This document shows positions 42,170-52,734 of a stretch of DNA of 64,000 bases, one piece after another (position 1 is the first letter of the stretch; each line of letters begins with the position of its first letter). Under the pieces are notes generated by a model, which worked only from the letters and a program-made list of their open reading frames with translations, searched no databases and was not told the origin of the DNA. Both the position numbers and the translations under genes were made by a program. Origin of the DNA: Sepioteuthis lessoniana (taxonomy: Eukaryota > Mollusca > Cephalopoda > Myopsida > Loliginidae); contig OY757921.1 of the NCBI GenBank assembly GCA_963585895.1, positions 86,577,177-86,641,176 on the forward strand, written 5' to 3'.

Positions 42170-43077
42170 CGAGGTGCATACGATAAGTTTCCAGACTTTT
42201 TCGTATGGGTACTTTTATTGATAGCACACACATGAAACTCTAGTTCCCTTCGAAGTATTCTCCTAAGTATTCGAAGTATGCACTACTTGTACCGTTGCAA
42301 CAACTCCTGGAAGGCCCCATGGAAGTCCTCTTGTGTGAGCGTGTCAATGACTTTCGTCACAGCCTCTTTCATCTCATCAATTGTCTCATAACGACAGTCT
42401 CTGAGCTTAGAGAATAAGCAAAAGTCACAGGAAGCAAGGTTTGGACTATAGGGAAGGTGTGGGAACTGTCTTGATGCCCATCTTGGTCAAATACTCTGCG
42501 ACAAGGATGGAGTTGTGGACTGGTGCATTGTCCTGGTGGAAATGCCACTGACCCGATTTAAGAGTGCTGGCCTCTTCCGACGGAAAGTCTTTCTGAACCC
42601 CCTTAAAACCTCAACATAATAACCCTGACCCTTTGGCCAATCAACTCAGGTGTATTGACTTCCTTACTCCTCCCACACCTCTCATCATTCCTCACAGACT
42701 CCCTGCCTTCCTTGAATCTCTTATACCACTCAAAAACTGATGCTCGATTCATGCAAGATGCTCCGGAAGCAGTATGAAGCATTCCATACGTCTCTGTCAC
42801 ATTCTTTCCAAGTTTAAAACACAATCTTATTGCATATCGTTCTTCTAAAGTGTCCTCACGTCCAGATTGCATTTTTGAAATTCACCAGCTGTGACAATCA
42901 GTCTTTAGTACGGTGTATTCTAATTCCTGCTGTAGCTGTTCATTTGAACCTGAAATCATAAAAATTGGTCAGTCATCTCATAAGATATATAACAATAATA
43001 TACTGAATGTTCAAGAGTCTATGACAAATTTAAATGCCCATACGAAAAAAGTCTGGAAACTTATCGTATGCACCTTG
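42170..43077 (-). mobile_element. Mariner element, copy 2, internally deleted
   Basis: Inverted ends CGAGGTGCATACGATAAGTT and its complement lie between TA dinucleotides (42168-42169 and 43078-43079). The length is 908 bases. The transposase remnant is on minus, starting with ATG at 42870-42872: EERYAIRLCFKLGK, ASVFEWYKRFKEGRESVRND and [20 protein letters not shown], then a stop. The catalytic part continues in another frame to about 42240. The internal deletion is the same as in copy 1. The inverted ends are the best preserved of the three copies. Confidence 0.92.
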
Positions 43078-43111
43078 TACATTGAACAGGATTTTTACTT
43101 CTACGTATAAA

Positions 43112-43445
43112 ATAACCCTGCGTTCCAGTTGCCTGAGGGCTATAGAGTACAACTTCATCTCTTCCAACGTGTGTTAAGGATATGACGCGAAACAATTTGA
43201 TGGTGAGGCTCCAGTAAGGCAGGAGCATTGGGGATTCGGTGTACCCTTTCATTGCCATCGACCCCAGGGTCACACTGGCCTGCAGGACACCTCATGTGGT
43301 GTAATGATTAAATTAATTCGTTTCTAATTGGATGCCCGATTCATGAGTCCTCGTGCTATATCTAAGCCAAAAAATTACTAAATTACACTCTGGCCGGGAG
43401 TGGTAGCACCACATTGGTTCCTATCTATGGGTCAAATAGAACTAT
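43112..43445 (-). repeat. Core repeat with a tRNA-like insertion
   Basis: The reversed core runs from 43112 (GTTGCCTGAGGGCTATAGAG) through GATATGACGCGAAACAATTT, GGTGAGGCTCCAGTAAGGCA and ACCCCAGGGTCACACTGGCC to about 43285. After 43375 it continues with CTCTGGCCGGGAGTGGTAGC and CTATGGGTCAAATAGAACT. The 90 inserted bases carry CTCATGTGGTGTAATGATTA and CCGATTCATGAGTCC, a truncated tRNA-like head. Confidence 0.65.
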
Positions 43446-43680
43446 TTGACATTTAAACTGTGTGCAATCAAATGACTTATGCTAAATTGAATTGTCTGAA
43501 ATAGAACTATTTGATCATTTAACTGTGTTTAAAAATGAGTGATCTCTAATTGAATTGTTAGCGATACATAGCAATACTTAGAACTATTCAAATGTGTGCA
43601 AACGAATGATTAATTATGAATTGATTTATAAGTATTAGGTAGCAAAACTTGAAACCATCTAACTGTGTTGAAACTTATAC
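43446..43680 (-). repeat. ~70-bp units of the composite repeat
   Basis: Three to four units with ACATTTAAACTGTGTGCAAT, AATTGAATTGTTAGCGATAC and AGTATTAGGTAGCAAAACTT follow the reversed core. Confidence 0.65.
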
Positions 43681-43689
43681 AATTTCCAT

Positions 43690-44190
43690 TCCTAAATTTT
43701 AAAATGGCCGTGATACTACTTTTTTCCCGAAACGGTGGACGTCGGTAAACTAATCAGTCTCGGGAACCAATTGGTCGGTAAAATCACGTGCTTTGTGCTC
43801 ACAACTACATCGGCACATTTGATTTTATCTCGCGCATTGGAGCCGACAACATGAAGAATTTCCTATATATACTCTCGTCTTCCAAGATCTCTTTCTTTTC
43901 ATTTTGACTTTTAGAGAAAGCACACACTCTCACTCTCTCACATTTTCACTTCAAGAGACAGCTCTCTTTCTCTCTCTCTCTCTTTCTCTCTCTATTTCGA
44001 CTTCCAGAAACAGCTTGACCTTGCCACTAAGAAAGACACAATTCAATACGCGTAACATGGGCGCGTATACATTCTGCAACCTTTTTCTTTCCTGTTCTGC
44101 CTTTTCGGTTAGACTTGTTCCCGCCCCAAACACGGCATAAGAAATTTCGTCAAATCCCGAAAGAGACAAACAACCAACATGGGAGAATAC
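43690..44190 (+). other. Promoter-like or LTR-like segment, unrecognised
   Basis: This part is less AT-rich than its surroundings. It has a TATA-box-like CCTATATATACTC at 43863-43875, and about 30 bases later a CT-rich stretch ending in a (CT)n run at 43964-43995. The segment ends near CAACCAACATGGGAG. A retroelement LTR or a decayed promoter would look like this. No second copy lies in the window and no target duplication was found. Open stretches on both strands over the CT run are not genes. Confidence 0.3.
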
Positions 44191-44320
44191 ACGTTCGTCC
44201 TAGAATATATTGCTATATATCTGTATATCGATACCTCAAATGAAATGCTTTGTCTACATACATTTCATAGTCTTCAGGACACTTTTAATGTTTAGTCTTT
44301 TTCCATAATATCCGTGTTAG

Positions 44321-44321
<1 letters not shown>

Positions 44322-44368
<47 letters not shown>

Positions 44369-44384
44369 ACACACACACACACAC
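44322..44384. repeat. (CA)n microsatellite
   Basis: About 62 bases of CA with one CATACA interruption. Confidence 0.97.
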
Positions 44385-44759
44385 TCTTAACAGACTATAT
44401 TAGAATATTCGTAATGTTTTGTAATGTTTCCTTTTTATGTATTTGTTGATATATAGATTTAATTTTGTTTGTACTGCTTTCTTCTTTTTTTGCGTCGATT
44501 TATACCGTTACTTCATTTGCTTTTTAATAATGTGTGCCCAACATAAATAGTGAGACCAAAATATCCGACTCCATCAAACAGCACCTCCACAAACTATTTC
44601 AATACTTGCGTCTAAACAGATTAGTTCTTATTTAAAAATGAAATTATCGACCGTTTCATCTTTTACATATAATGTATATCTATCAAATGAGTGAAAAAAA
44701 TGACTGTTGTTAAATCATTGTAACATACGACCAAAATAACTATATGTGAAATATACGGA

Positions 44760-45190
44760 TATGTAAAATATTCAGATGAATCGGAATCCTGAAACACTGA
44801 CGACTTTCTTTAGTTCAGGTACGAAACATTTATCGACTTCCTTCGACACGAGGAGAGAGAGACACAATTTTTACTATGCTGACCGTTCCATCTGACCCAA
44901 CAAACACGCGGCACATCCCGTAGAACACAAACTGGACTCGTCTCGTCCAACTTCAAATCTCAACTGGCCTCGCCCAGCTTTGGATCTCAACTCTTCTGGA
45001 CTGCCCGGCCCGGAGTCCGAATCTCAACTAACTGTTTTTTTTTCATTTTCTATCTGGGGGTTTTATTATGACATTTGTGATTGTCACATCCTCCGCATGC
45101 AAGCGTGAACACCTGCATTCAATGTGTGCTCCTGCACGTGCACTAAGCCGAATAGTTCTAAGCCTAACTAAACCGAATGAGAAGATATAA
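44760..45190 (-). repeat. LTR-like dispersed repeat, family 2
   Basis: The reverse-oriented relative of 20990-21480; on minus the same blocks appear in the same order. Here the middle holds three imperfect ~33-base repeats with GGACTCGTCTCGTCCAACTT, AATCTCAACTGGCCTCGCC and GGATCTCAACTCTTCTGG (44930-45040), which the other copy lacks. An AATAAAA signal is kept. Confidence 0.5.
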
Positions 45191-45239
45191 CCATCGAAAA
45201 ATGATGATATAAAAAAAAATCATTCCGCAATTATAAAAC

Positions 45240-45475
45240 AATCATGACTGTTAACCAGCAATATTTGAAACTATCTAACTGTATGCAAAAAATGAGTTCA
45301 GGCTCGTTTAAAAATGTTATCAACGAAATATGCTTACAAATCATATTTAAAATGTATTTGTAAAGAGAGTTTAGCATTAAATAAACTACAATAGTTGATA
45401 TGAAATTAAAAAAAAAATTAAAATAATCCCAGATAAGTTGACATGCCGGTAAAATCAAATAATATAACAGCAATC
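45240..45475 (-). repeat. Decayed composite-repeat units and tail motif
   Basis: ACTGTTAACCAGCAATATTTGAAAC and CTATCTAACTGTATGC are the 70-bp unit type in reverse. AGCATTAAATAAACTAC with GTTGATATGAAATT is a decayed tail motif. AGTTGACATGCCGGTAAAATC recalls the phrases near 24770 and 46110. Confidence 0.45.
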
Positions 45476-45479
45476 ATCA

Positions 45480-45990
45480 TTAAGATGTGCTTACAGCACG
45501 GATTCTTTTGAATCTTTCGCGACATCTGTCCCTATTGGCCATCACGCTTGGTAAGTCCTCTGGAGTGCATTCAGTGTCCACACAGGACTGATGAATGGAA
45601 ATTTTTTAAATTGTTGGTGTGTCCACGTGTAGAAGTCGATTAGAGAATGTTGCTTCTGACTTCGTCCTTATTTCTCCGGCATGCATTCTTTCCCTTCCCA
45701 GAGTGGTTTGTAAGATGGGAGGTAAGTGTGCGTACGAATGCACTTTTACACGGTGCCGAATCCAGAATTCATTTGAAATGATTGGCAGCATTTTTGTATT
45801 GTTTCCCTCTTCTTTTTTTCTGCAAGAACCTCGTTAGTTTTCAACTGGTGCAACCATACAGTAGTACTAAGTTTGATTCATATTATCCTGGTTAATTAAA
45901 AGTTTTGCAATATTTTTGTATGTGCTTGTTTTCTTGCGCCTATATCACGAGATCGAAGCATTTCAAGCCGTGGTATGCACCTTATTTTTA
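45480..45990 (-). pseudogene. LINE-A fragment, strongly diverged
   Basis: On minus, weak matches come in LINE-A order: TTVWLHQLKTNEVL for the LLYGCTTxTL segment, then a region with LPPILQTT, RRNKDEVRSNIL (for WRSRDELISDVL) and STSTRG. The frame is broken repeatedly. It resembles the old copies at 12120 and 48430 more than the younger ones. Confidence 0.5.
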
Positions 45991-46164
45991 GCATCATGGT
46001 AATTGGTGCATTACCACGTTGCATGTTATTTCATTCCATATGTGATTTGAAAGCCAAACGTACAATAAGCGCGATTTCTTAACCTATAGGCATAAAATAA
46101 AGCTAGACGGGTTAACATGCCGTTAAAATGAATCAGTCAATCTTTCAGAACGTGTAAAATGTAA

Positions 46165-46412
46165 CAGGGTGTGCCCTCGTGGCGTAATGGTTAAAGCAAT
46201 GGACCACGGAATCGTAGTAAGCAAGTTCTTCCTCCAGTAGCGCTATTACGTTCACTTTCGGACAAATACCTTTGGGAGAGGTATGAACCCCCTTATCCTT
46301 CCAGCTATGGGTTAAATAGTACCACTACTGGTCTTTTTGGAGAATGGTTTTGGTATTAAATAACCTACCAACGTTGATATGCCATTAAACAAAGAACCAA
46401 ACCAAAAATGTA
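46165..46412 (+). repeat. SINE-1, tRNA-derived repeat
   Basis: Head GTGCCCTCGTGGCGTAATGG, degenerate B-box region GCAAGTTCTTCCTCCAGTAG, body TTCACTTTCGGACAAATACC, tail ACCTACCAACGTTGATATGC and AAAGAACCAAACC. Confidence 0.8.
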
Positions 46413-46646
46413 ACAATGTTCAATAGACGACTCTACCAAATATAATAAAGAACATTTTTAAAATGATAAAAATATTCTTACGCACTTATTTATTGGATGC
46501 TATTTTTGCTACGGATGTCCTGAAGTGATATTTGATAATCTTCCGTCGCAAGAATCTATTACTGATTTAGTAACTAAATAAACTATCATAGTTTTTTTGT
46601 TTTTTTTTTCATTTTTCTATTATCTTTTTACTTCTGAGATATCTTG

Positions 46647-46647
<1 letters not shown>

Positions 46648-46682
<35 letters not shown>

Positions 46683-46817
46683 GCGTGTCATCAGCATGGA
46701 TTCTATCGATTCTCTCTTTCTTGACATCCGTCCATATTAACCATCACTCTTGGGAAGTCGTATTGACGGCAGCCTGTGTCTTTACTGGACAAGTCGGCCA
46801 ATACAGATGTGTCGATG
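46648..46817 (-). pseudogene. LINE-A 3' end with ATG-repeat tail, cut by a solo LTR
   Basis: On minus the segment ends in a (GAT)n microsatellite of about 36 bases (46648-46681), as in the copy at 6015-6612. Upstream sequence corresponds to the end of the LINE ORF. It stops at GATG (46814-46817), where a solo LTR begins. The LINE continues after the LTR at 47287-47345 with GGGAGTTCATAGAGGAACAC and CAGTTCGTCCTTACTTCTCT, parallel to 48150-48220. Confidence 0.65.
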
Positions 46818-47286
46818 CGTTGTATAGTCACAACCATGATACATACACATGGGGAAACATAATCAACAAATAATGACGAACAAACACACACTCCTTTAGA
46901 AAAATATACCTCTCACACTTTATTCGAAAGGGTCGTGAAAGGGTTGCGAAAGGGTTATGTGTGAGGAGTGAGTTGGAGATTGAACAGAATGCAACATATT
47001 GACCCCAAATTCCTCTGTCTTTAGCAGCACTTCTTTCTCGTTCTACTAAGCTGCTCAATCGGGGGTCCTGGGGGCCCAACCCTCTCTGGGAGCTGGTTCT
47101 CACTACAGCATCTTATCTTCAACTATCTCAACTTGTCTGTCGCACTAGATTATATAATTGTTTGACACCCACCTGCTTCTTGTGGGCGTCACATCTGCAC
47201 CCAATTCAACCCATTCACAGTCAAGCTGATATGTTCGACCGGTCCATCTCTTATTTCACAGCTCAGCCGAGAGTCAATATGCAACA
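46818..47286 (-). mobile_element. Solo LTR, family 1
   Basis: A 469-base segment with exact 4-base target duplication GATG (46814-46817 and 47287-47290). On minus it begins TGTTGCATATTGACTC and ends CTATACAACG, one base away from the CAACA expected as the complement of TGTTG. A TATA-box-like TTATATAATC lies mid-way and AATAAAGTGTGAGAGG near the 3' end, so the U3-R-U5 order is readable. No internal region is present, so the element was removed by LTR recombination. It sits inside LINE-A. Confidence 0.85.
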
Positions 47287-47345
47287 GATGTCTGGGAGTT
47301 CATAGAGGAACACGGATTACCAGTTCGTCCTTACTTCTCTAACTG
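47287..47345 (-). pseudogene. LINE-A continuation after the solo LTR
   Basis: A short stretch of LINE-A separated from 46648-46817 by the LTR. It ends where the ~700-bp tRNA-headed element begins. Confidence 0.5.
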
Positions 47346-47349
47346 ATAA

Positions 47350-47709
47350 TCTTCCGTCTCGGCTGGTGCAATGGTTAGCCTGCAAGACTACGAAAACTTC
47401 ACGAGTGAGTTCGACTCTCATTGGGTGCTCCATTTATATGATCTTAGGCCACATCTAAGCTAAAAGCTTTGTAAATTACTACATATTTCTTCGGTCAGTG
47501 TTTAAGTGTTTTTTCAAAAAAGTTAACACTGACAGATATGACATCATAATATGATATTTTCCGCCTATGATCTTTTCTGCATACTTTCGTGTTAGACTAT
47601 ATTACTTTTAAACCCGTTTTGGAAATCGTATCTGGACAACTATCCCATATGTTATATTTTTTGTATTTTGATTGTTTTTTGTTTATCTTTATCATCTAAT
47701 ATATTCTCG

Positions 47710-47740
<31 letters not shown>

Positions 47741-48062
47741 TATTAATTCTTTTGAAAATTTTAACCAAGCCTTTCGCTAATTTATATGTATTTCGCTCAC
47801 ATTCAATAATTTTCTTATAAATGTAGATTTTCATTTAACAATATAGGGAAGACCTTTATGCTCTGTCAGCTGGGACGTAGTAAATTCTGACTGTATCCAC
47901 TTCACCAGGGTAGGCTCCCAGAAAATGTGGGTAACCTAAGGGTCCACTTCTGAAGATTTCGAGAGTGTGCCGTAACCCTTTATTGCTCTTACTCGCAGAG
48001 CCACTCTGACGCTTAAATAATATATTTGGGTCAAATAGATATATAGAAAAATCATTCGTACA
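47350..48062 (+). repeat. ~700-bp tRNA-headed dispersed element, copy 2
   Basis: Starts CGGCTGGTGCAATGGTTAGC with a B-box-like GAGTTCGACTCTCATTGGG, better kept than in copy 1. The body, TA microsatellite (47709-47734), AACCAAGCCTTTCGCTAATT segment and the reversed core-like end (CTGTCAGCTGGGACG ... GGGTCAAATAG) match 41385-42110 over the full length with scattered substitutions. Confidence 0.78.
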
Positions 48063-48129
48063 TTTTCATTTAACAATACAGAGCGGGCATATCATAGTTT
48101 TTGTTTTCTTTTTACTATTATCTTTTTAC

Positions 48130-48425
48130 TTCTGTTTCTTTAAATTCTGGGCCAATGGGAGTTCATTGAGGAACCCTGATTATGAGTCCGTCCTTACTGC
48201 TCTCATTGATAATCTTCCGTCTGAGAAGCCATCACTGGATGGCTTGAGAGATACGAGGCAAGTAACCGTACATTTTTGTTCTAAACGTCACGCATTATTT
48301 TTAATACCCAGCTTGCAGTTCCTCTTGGAATTTTTGAAGTGTCAGCCATACAGTAGTACTGACACGGATTCAACTAGGAAGAATTCCTAATCTAGTTTAT
48401 CAGAAAGATCAGATTTCCTTATGGT
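48130..48425 (-). pseudogene. LINE-A fragment, old copy 1 of 2
   Basis: On minus: STTVWLTLQKFQEELQAG and LIIRVPQ-like segments stand where LLYGCTTxTL and ELISDVL are expected. It forms a head-to-tail pair with the next fragment, of the same orientation and age class. Confidence 0.45.
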
Positions 48426-48429
48426 CGTT

Positions 48430-48985
48430 CACTGGTCAATAGTGTTACATTTTACCTATGCGTATGTTGACATCACTTTCAGTAGATGAGATATGACTAC
48501 CGAGGTATTTGAATTGGCCTAAGTCCTTGCTAGTCAGCTGAAACTGGTATGTGTATATCTGGTGAATCACAGGAGAACTTCGCTTAGTTCGTTTCTGTTT
48601 CTCCGGCAGTGACCAACATGTTTGTTTGTCTAAGATGGTGTATGAGATGGGACACAAAAGGATGTAGGGGTGCTGCCTTTTTGGATGCTGCTTCCAGGAT
48701 TTTTCTAAACATCATGCAGCATCCTTGTGTAGTTACCATCAAGCTTTTTCTTCGAGGCACTTCGCTAAAGTGTTCGTGGTGCAGCCATACAATAGTACTC
48801 ATGCGGTTACAGCTTGGAAGAATTTCCACTTTATTTCATGATGAGAGTATATTTCTATTCGGTCAATAATCCGTCCATATCAGCCTATGTCTTTCTATGC
48901 GTAATTCTACATCAATTTCAGTAGATGCGATATTACTACCTAGGTATATGAATAGACCTATTTATTTTAGAGGCTAGACATTTGA
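48430..48985 (-). pseudogene. LINE-A fragment, old copy 2 of 2
   Basis: On minus, SPVIHQIYTYQFQLTSKDLG and QFKYLGSHISSTESDVNIR (48445-48560) match the VDKFTYLGSSxSSTExDI segment. A second set follows at 48600-48985 with TIVWLHHEHFSEV, LEAASKKAAPLHPF and the SSTEID-like end at 48900. The order shows that the 48440 part belongs to the preceding fragment's 5' side. Frames are broken. Confidence 0.5.
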
Positions 48986-49249
48986 AAAGATGGCACAATG
49001 TAGATGGTAACTCTGAACTTTATTTTATTTGAGTCAGGTTTTTAAAAAAAGTTACTTTGTTTCTCGTAAATATTCGAAATTTTATGGATCAGTATAGTTT
49101 GTAATGTTGTGTTGCCAAATGAACGACGGCAATACTTGCTTATAAAAAATATGTTCTTCGTGTGTATTACTCGATAAGTCGAAATATATATAAAGAAAGA
49201 CACAGACCAAAAGACGGACACAGGACTGCTATGATTTACACCATGTGGG

Positions 49250-49545
49250 GACACATTTTAAGCCTTACTTCTACTGCTTCTCAGACTGGAGATTCTCAAC
49301 GCGTGGCCACTAGGGTAGCCAGGGTCGTGACCCAAGCGGTTTCTTCTCTGACTGCCCGCTTCTCCTGACTAACTGCCTCTTCTGTAGAGGTTCAAGCTGT
49401 GCCTTATATTATATTTTCAACGTCCACGCGTTTCCTTCCCCTTTCCAATTCACGTGATTCGTTTTCGCTGTCTCCTTGCTTTCTCAGGTACATCGTGCTT
49501 ATGAAATCTCTAACTGACAGGTCTGTCAAAGGTCAATATGTAACA
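49250..49545 (-). mobile_element. Family-1-like LTR, partial and diverged
   Basis: The right end GGTCAATATGTAACA corresponds to TGTTACATATTGACC on minus, the family-1 start. Phrases such as CTCAACGCGTGGCCACTAGG and CTTCTACTGCTTCTCAGAC align loosely with GCTCAACCGTGGGTCAC and GCAGCACTTCTTTCTC of the other copies. The opposite end was not found. Confidence 0.45.
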
Positions 49546-49875
49546 GTAAAAGCAAAAGTCTGTCACTAGTTGATAAAGATTCAAAGTATTTCAGAATGGT
49601 TAGATTTTATGGAATGTTTACACAGGAGTTATCTTATACTGAAGATTCATGCTTGATTCATTCTTTGTTGGGTATAGTTGTTATTTGTGCAATTATTTGC
49701 ATATTATTTCAGGTGATCCTCCAGTTGGTATGGTTGTATGGGTTCGGTTTTTCTATCTGATGAAATCGGGATTTCTTTCGAGGGTTTATACATCCAAATG
49801 TTCGTACATCTCTTTGTCGGTAAGTTGACGGTTTGTACATCCTAATGTACGAGCATCTATTTGTTGTTGAGGTTT

Positions 49876-50393
49876 TGTTGCATATTGACCTCCAAACCAG
49901 CCAAGCTGGCAAAATAGGAAATGCACCTGTGTAAATAACAGGTGCATCCGGTCTAGGAATATCAGGATATAACCTTGACCGTGGATGGGTTGAATTGAGT
50001 GCGAAATTGTGATGCTCGCAGGAAGAGGAGTGGGCGTCAAATTATTATATAACTCGGTGCACAGGAAGTTCAGTCAGTTGGAGAGAAAATACTGGAATGA
50101 GGGCCAAGTCCCAGAGAGGCTGGACCCACAGACCCCCGGTTGAGCAGCCCAGGAGAACGGGAAAGAAACGCTGTAATAGCCATAAAAGTGGGGGTCAATA
50201 TGTTGCATTTCAGCTCCGTCTCCAACTCACCTGTCACACAGTAAAACCTTTAGTAACCCTTTCGAACCCTTTCAAATAAAGTGAGAGGTATATTTTTCTA
50301 AAGAACTGTGTCGTTCGTTTTTATTGCGTCGTTGTTATGTTTCTGCATGCATGCATGCATACGTGTATGTATTGTGGTCATGGCTATACAACA
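49876..50393 (+). mobile_element. Solo LTR, family 1
   Basis: A 518-base segment begins TGTTGCATATTGACC and ends CTATACAACA, so the ends form the inverted pair TGTTG/CAACA. A 4-base duplication GTTT flanks it (49872-49875 and 50394-50397). TATA-like ATTATTATATAACTCGG at about 50041 and AATAAAGTGAGAGG at about 50275 give the U3-R order. It is longer than the 46818 copy, partly because of a GCATGCATGCATGCATAC repeat near the 3' end. No coding region adjoins. Confidence 0.83.
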
Positions 50394-50399
50394 GTTTTA

Positions 50400-51110
50400 G
50401 TCTATGCACTTATATCTTTGATCGAAGACCTCGATTTCTTCGAGTTGATTATATTAGGATCTATTGTTTCAAAAAGCTCCTTCATACTATTTATGTGTGT
50501 GGAATTTTCTTCAAGTCTGAGACAGATTTATACATTCAATCAATGTGTACCGTGTTTCACATGAAGATTTTGGTTGTTGTTCTAGTTCTGAAAAAAAAAG
50601 AGTGAATGAGTTTGGTTTGGCCGATGAGTAACCGAATTTGGGTTGTCAAGTCTTACTGGAGTCTGGTTTACTTTCTTTTTCCTTCCATATAAGTCACTCT
50701 TTTGTTGAGTGTAAGTTTTAGATATGTGTACATTTGGAATTTTTGTCGGGTACCACATCAAATGCAGATTTAGCAATTAATTCAGCTTTATAATTTCCCT
50801 GGATTCAAATATGGCTTCATATCTTGCATATTATGATATCTAATATTTCAGTATAGACAAACTGATTCATTGAACAAATACAGTGTTTAACAATTAAAAA
50901 CCTGAGGCTCCCACGTGCGTGGCTCACCGTGCCCAAGCTACCTGCTTAAAAAAAGCTTAACATGGAAAATGTTGTAATCTGTTATGTAAAAGCCCGGCAA
51001 CAGCAATGAAAAAATCGGAATTCCGTGGTTGAAATTTCAGCTCCAAAGGCATACGTACTTCTTGAGAGAAATAGTAAAACAGGCCCCATGACTTCATAAA
51101 AAAGTAAAAG
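50400..51110. other. No recognised element
   Basis: AT-rich sequence with short open stretches on both strands and no motif I can place. Confidence 0.5.
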
Positions 51111-51111
51111 C

Positions 51112-51362
51112 AATGTTGGAGACCTTTGTCGAGGGTGACCCAAAGGCTCCCTTTTCAATAGCTACTACATCGAGGTGTAGGGAGGCACTACTACATTTCC
51201 TGGATTGGCCCCTTTACTCTTGTTCCCTACTTTATAATGCTGAGTGTTAAGTAAAACGGTACCAAGTTTTACTTTTTGCGTCTTTGGTTTGACTTAACTT
51301 GGGATTGAACCCAGGTCACCTGAACCATTGGAGAATATTCTACTCATTAAGCTAATGAGGTT
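51112..51362 (-). repeat. SINE-2, tRNA-derived repeat
   Basis: Reverse copy: on minus ATTAGCTTAATGAGTAGAAT at the head, GGTGACCTGGGTTCAATCCC as the B-box region, CTCAGCATTATAAAGTAGGG, CACCTCGATGTAGTAGC and GGGTCACCCTCGAC. The A-box region is decayed. Confidence 0.72.
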
Positions 51363-51369
51363 GGAAAAA

Positions 51370-52560
51370 GAAGTTGGAAACCAGGATAATGTACACATAC
51401 ATATAAGGAACAAGAGTTATCATGCCAGTTTTTGCTCACCGAATTTATGAAACGGGTATAATCAAACCCCCCGCCTGGGTAACGCACTTGGAACAATAGC
51501 TATAAAGATTTTAACGGTATTGTATGGAACGTGATGATATAATCTCACATGTCCATCTTTATAAACTCAACCCTCTCCACTCCAAACACGCCGTGATGAC
51601 GCGAAACTCAGTTCTAACCCAGTATTAAATCTCACTCTCAACACAGCTAATGGAAAGGTGCAGCGTTTACAATTCAAAAAAGTATTGAAGGCAAGTTTCC
51701 CTGTGTCGACCATCTTGCAAGATATTCAAAAAATTTTGTGATTCTTATAAGCCACGTAAACGGAGGGTTCCCAAACCGCTACGCCGGGGTAATCTTCTCT
51801 AGTGTCGAATTTTCTCAACAAAGATAAGTCGATCTCTTCTGCGGAAGCGGAATAATGCTCGTTGATAAAATAGAATAACTGTACATTAAGTAAAATTCAA
51901 TCAAGTATCGTATATCCACTACAGTTATATAAAACAGAAAACAGTGTCTGGACTGGCTATATGTGCGTGAGTCTAAAGTTAACTATAGTAACCTAATGAA
52001 ATGCTGGGGTCATTCACTGATGAGCGCCGAGGTATTTGAGTCAAAGTTTTCTCTCAGCTGACATCTATCGAAATTGCGTGTGTACTTTATATCTCTTAGC
52101 TATACTCTATCCGTTCCCTCCGCAGTCCAAACTCCAACAAACTCTTGACGTAAAATGAGAGTATACTATATAAATACCCTCTTCATAATCCAAAACTATT
52201 CCCACGCTTAAAATCCACCCAAAATCAGTTATTGTTCAAATCAAGATCAAAAGTATATTTCCTCTACACTTACTGAAAACAGTTTCTAATATTGTCAGCA
52301 CATCTGGCTGTTTCCTATAACCACCTTTGAAATCCTAACACGGTATTAACATCCCACTATACGCGGTCACACCTGTTTTCCAAGAAAGAAGTAAAAAATT
52401 ATTTTTCATATTATCAAATCCAAAATTATAACGACGATATTATCCAAAGCAAGAAAACTCTACAACAATTACAAACACTTAACTTCACCATAACGTGAGC
52501 TTTGACATGTCTTCAATGATGGAAACGTGACCAGTATTAAAAATGCAATTGTATTTGTGC
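51370..52560. other. No recognised element
   Basis: About 1.2 kb with fairly normal base composition and none of the window's repeat families. Short AC-rich runs occur, for example CAAACTCCAACAAACTC. I see no convincing coding stretch. Confidence 0.5.
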
Positions 52561-52567
52561 TGATATG

Positions 52568-52645
52568 TTCAGGTGTGTTGGTTGGGTTTTATGGCATATC
52601 AACCGTTGTCGGTTATTTGATGCCAAATCCTGTCCATGCATTCTT
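52568..52645 (+). repeat. Shared tail motif
   Basis: TTGGTTGGGTTTTATGGCATATC, AACCGTTGTCGGTTATTTGATGCC, CTGTCC. No unit run follows it. Confidence 0.65.
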
Positions 52646-52734
52646 ATATATCAAATATATGTTATTTGCAAAGAAAAAGTTTGCAGGCGAGATTTTTAAA
52701 AAGACTGAGATCATTTGTTTGCTCATAGATAAAT

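Noticed and set aside
43904..44169. Overlapping plus and minus open stretches rich in serine/leucine or arginine/glutamate.
   Set aside because: They arise from a CT microsatellite; neither shows a motif or start context.
50097..50279. 60-codon stretch and neighbouring ORFs at 49709-50040.
   Set aside because: They lie within the solo LTR 49876-50393.
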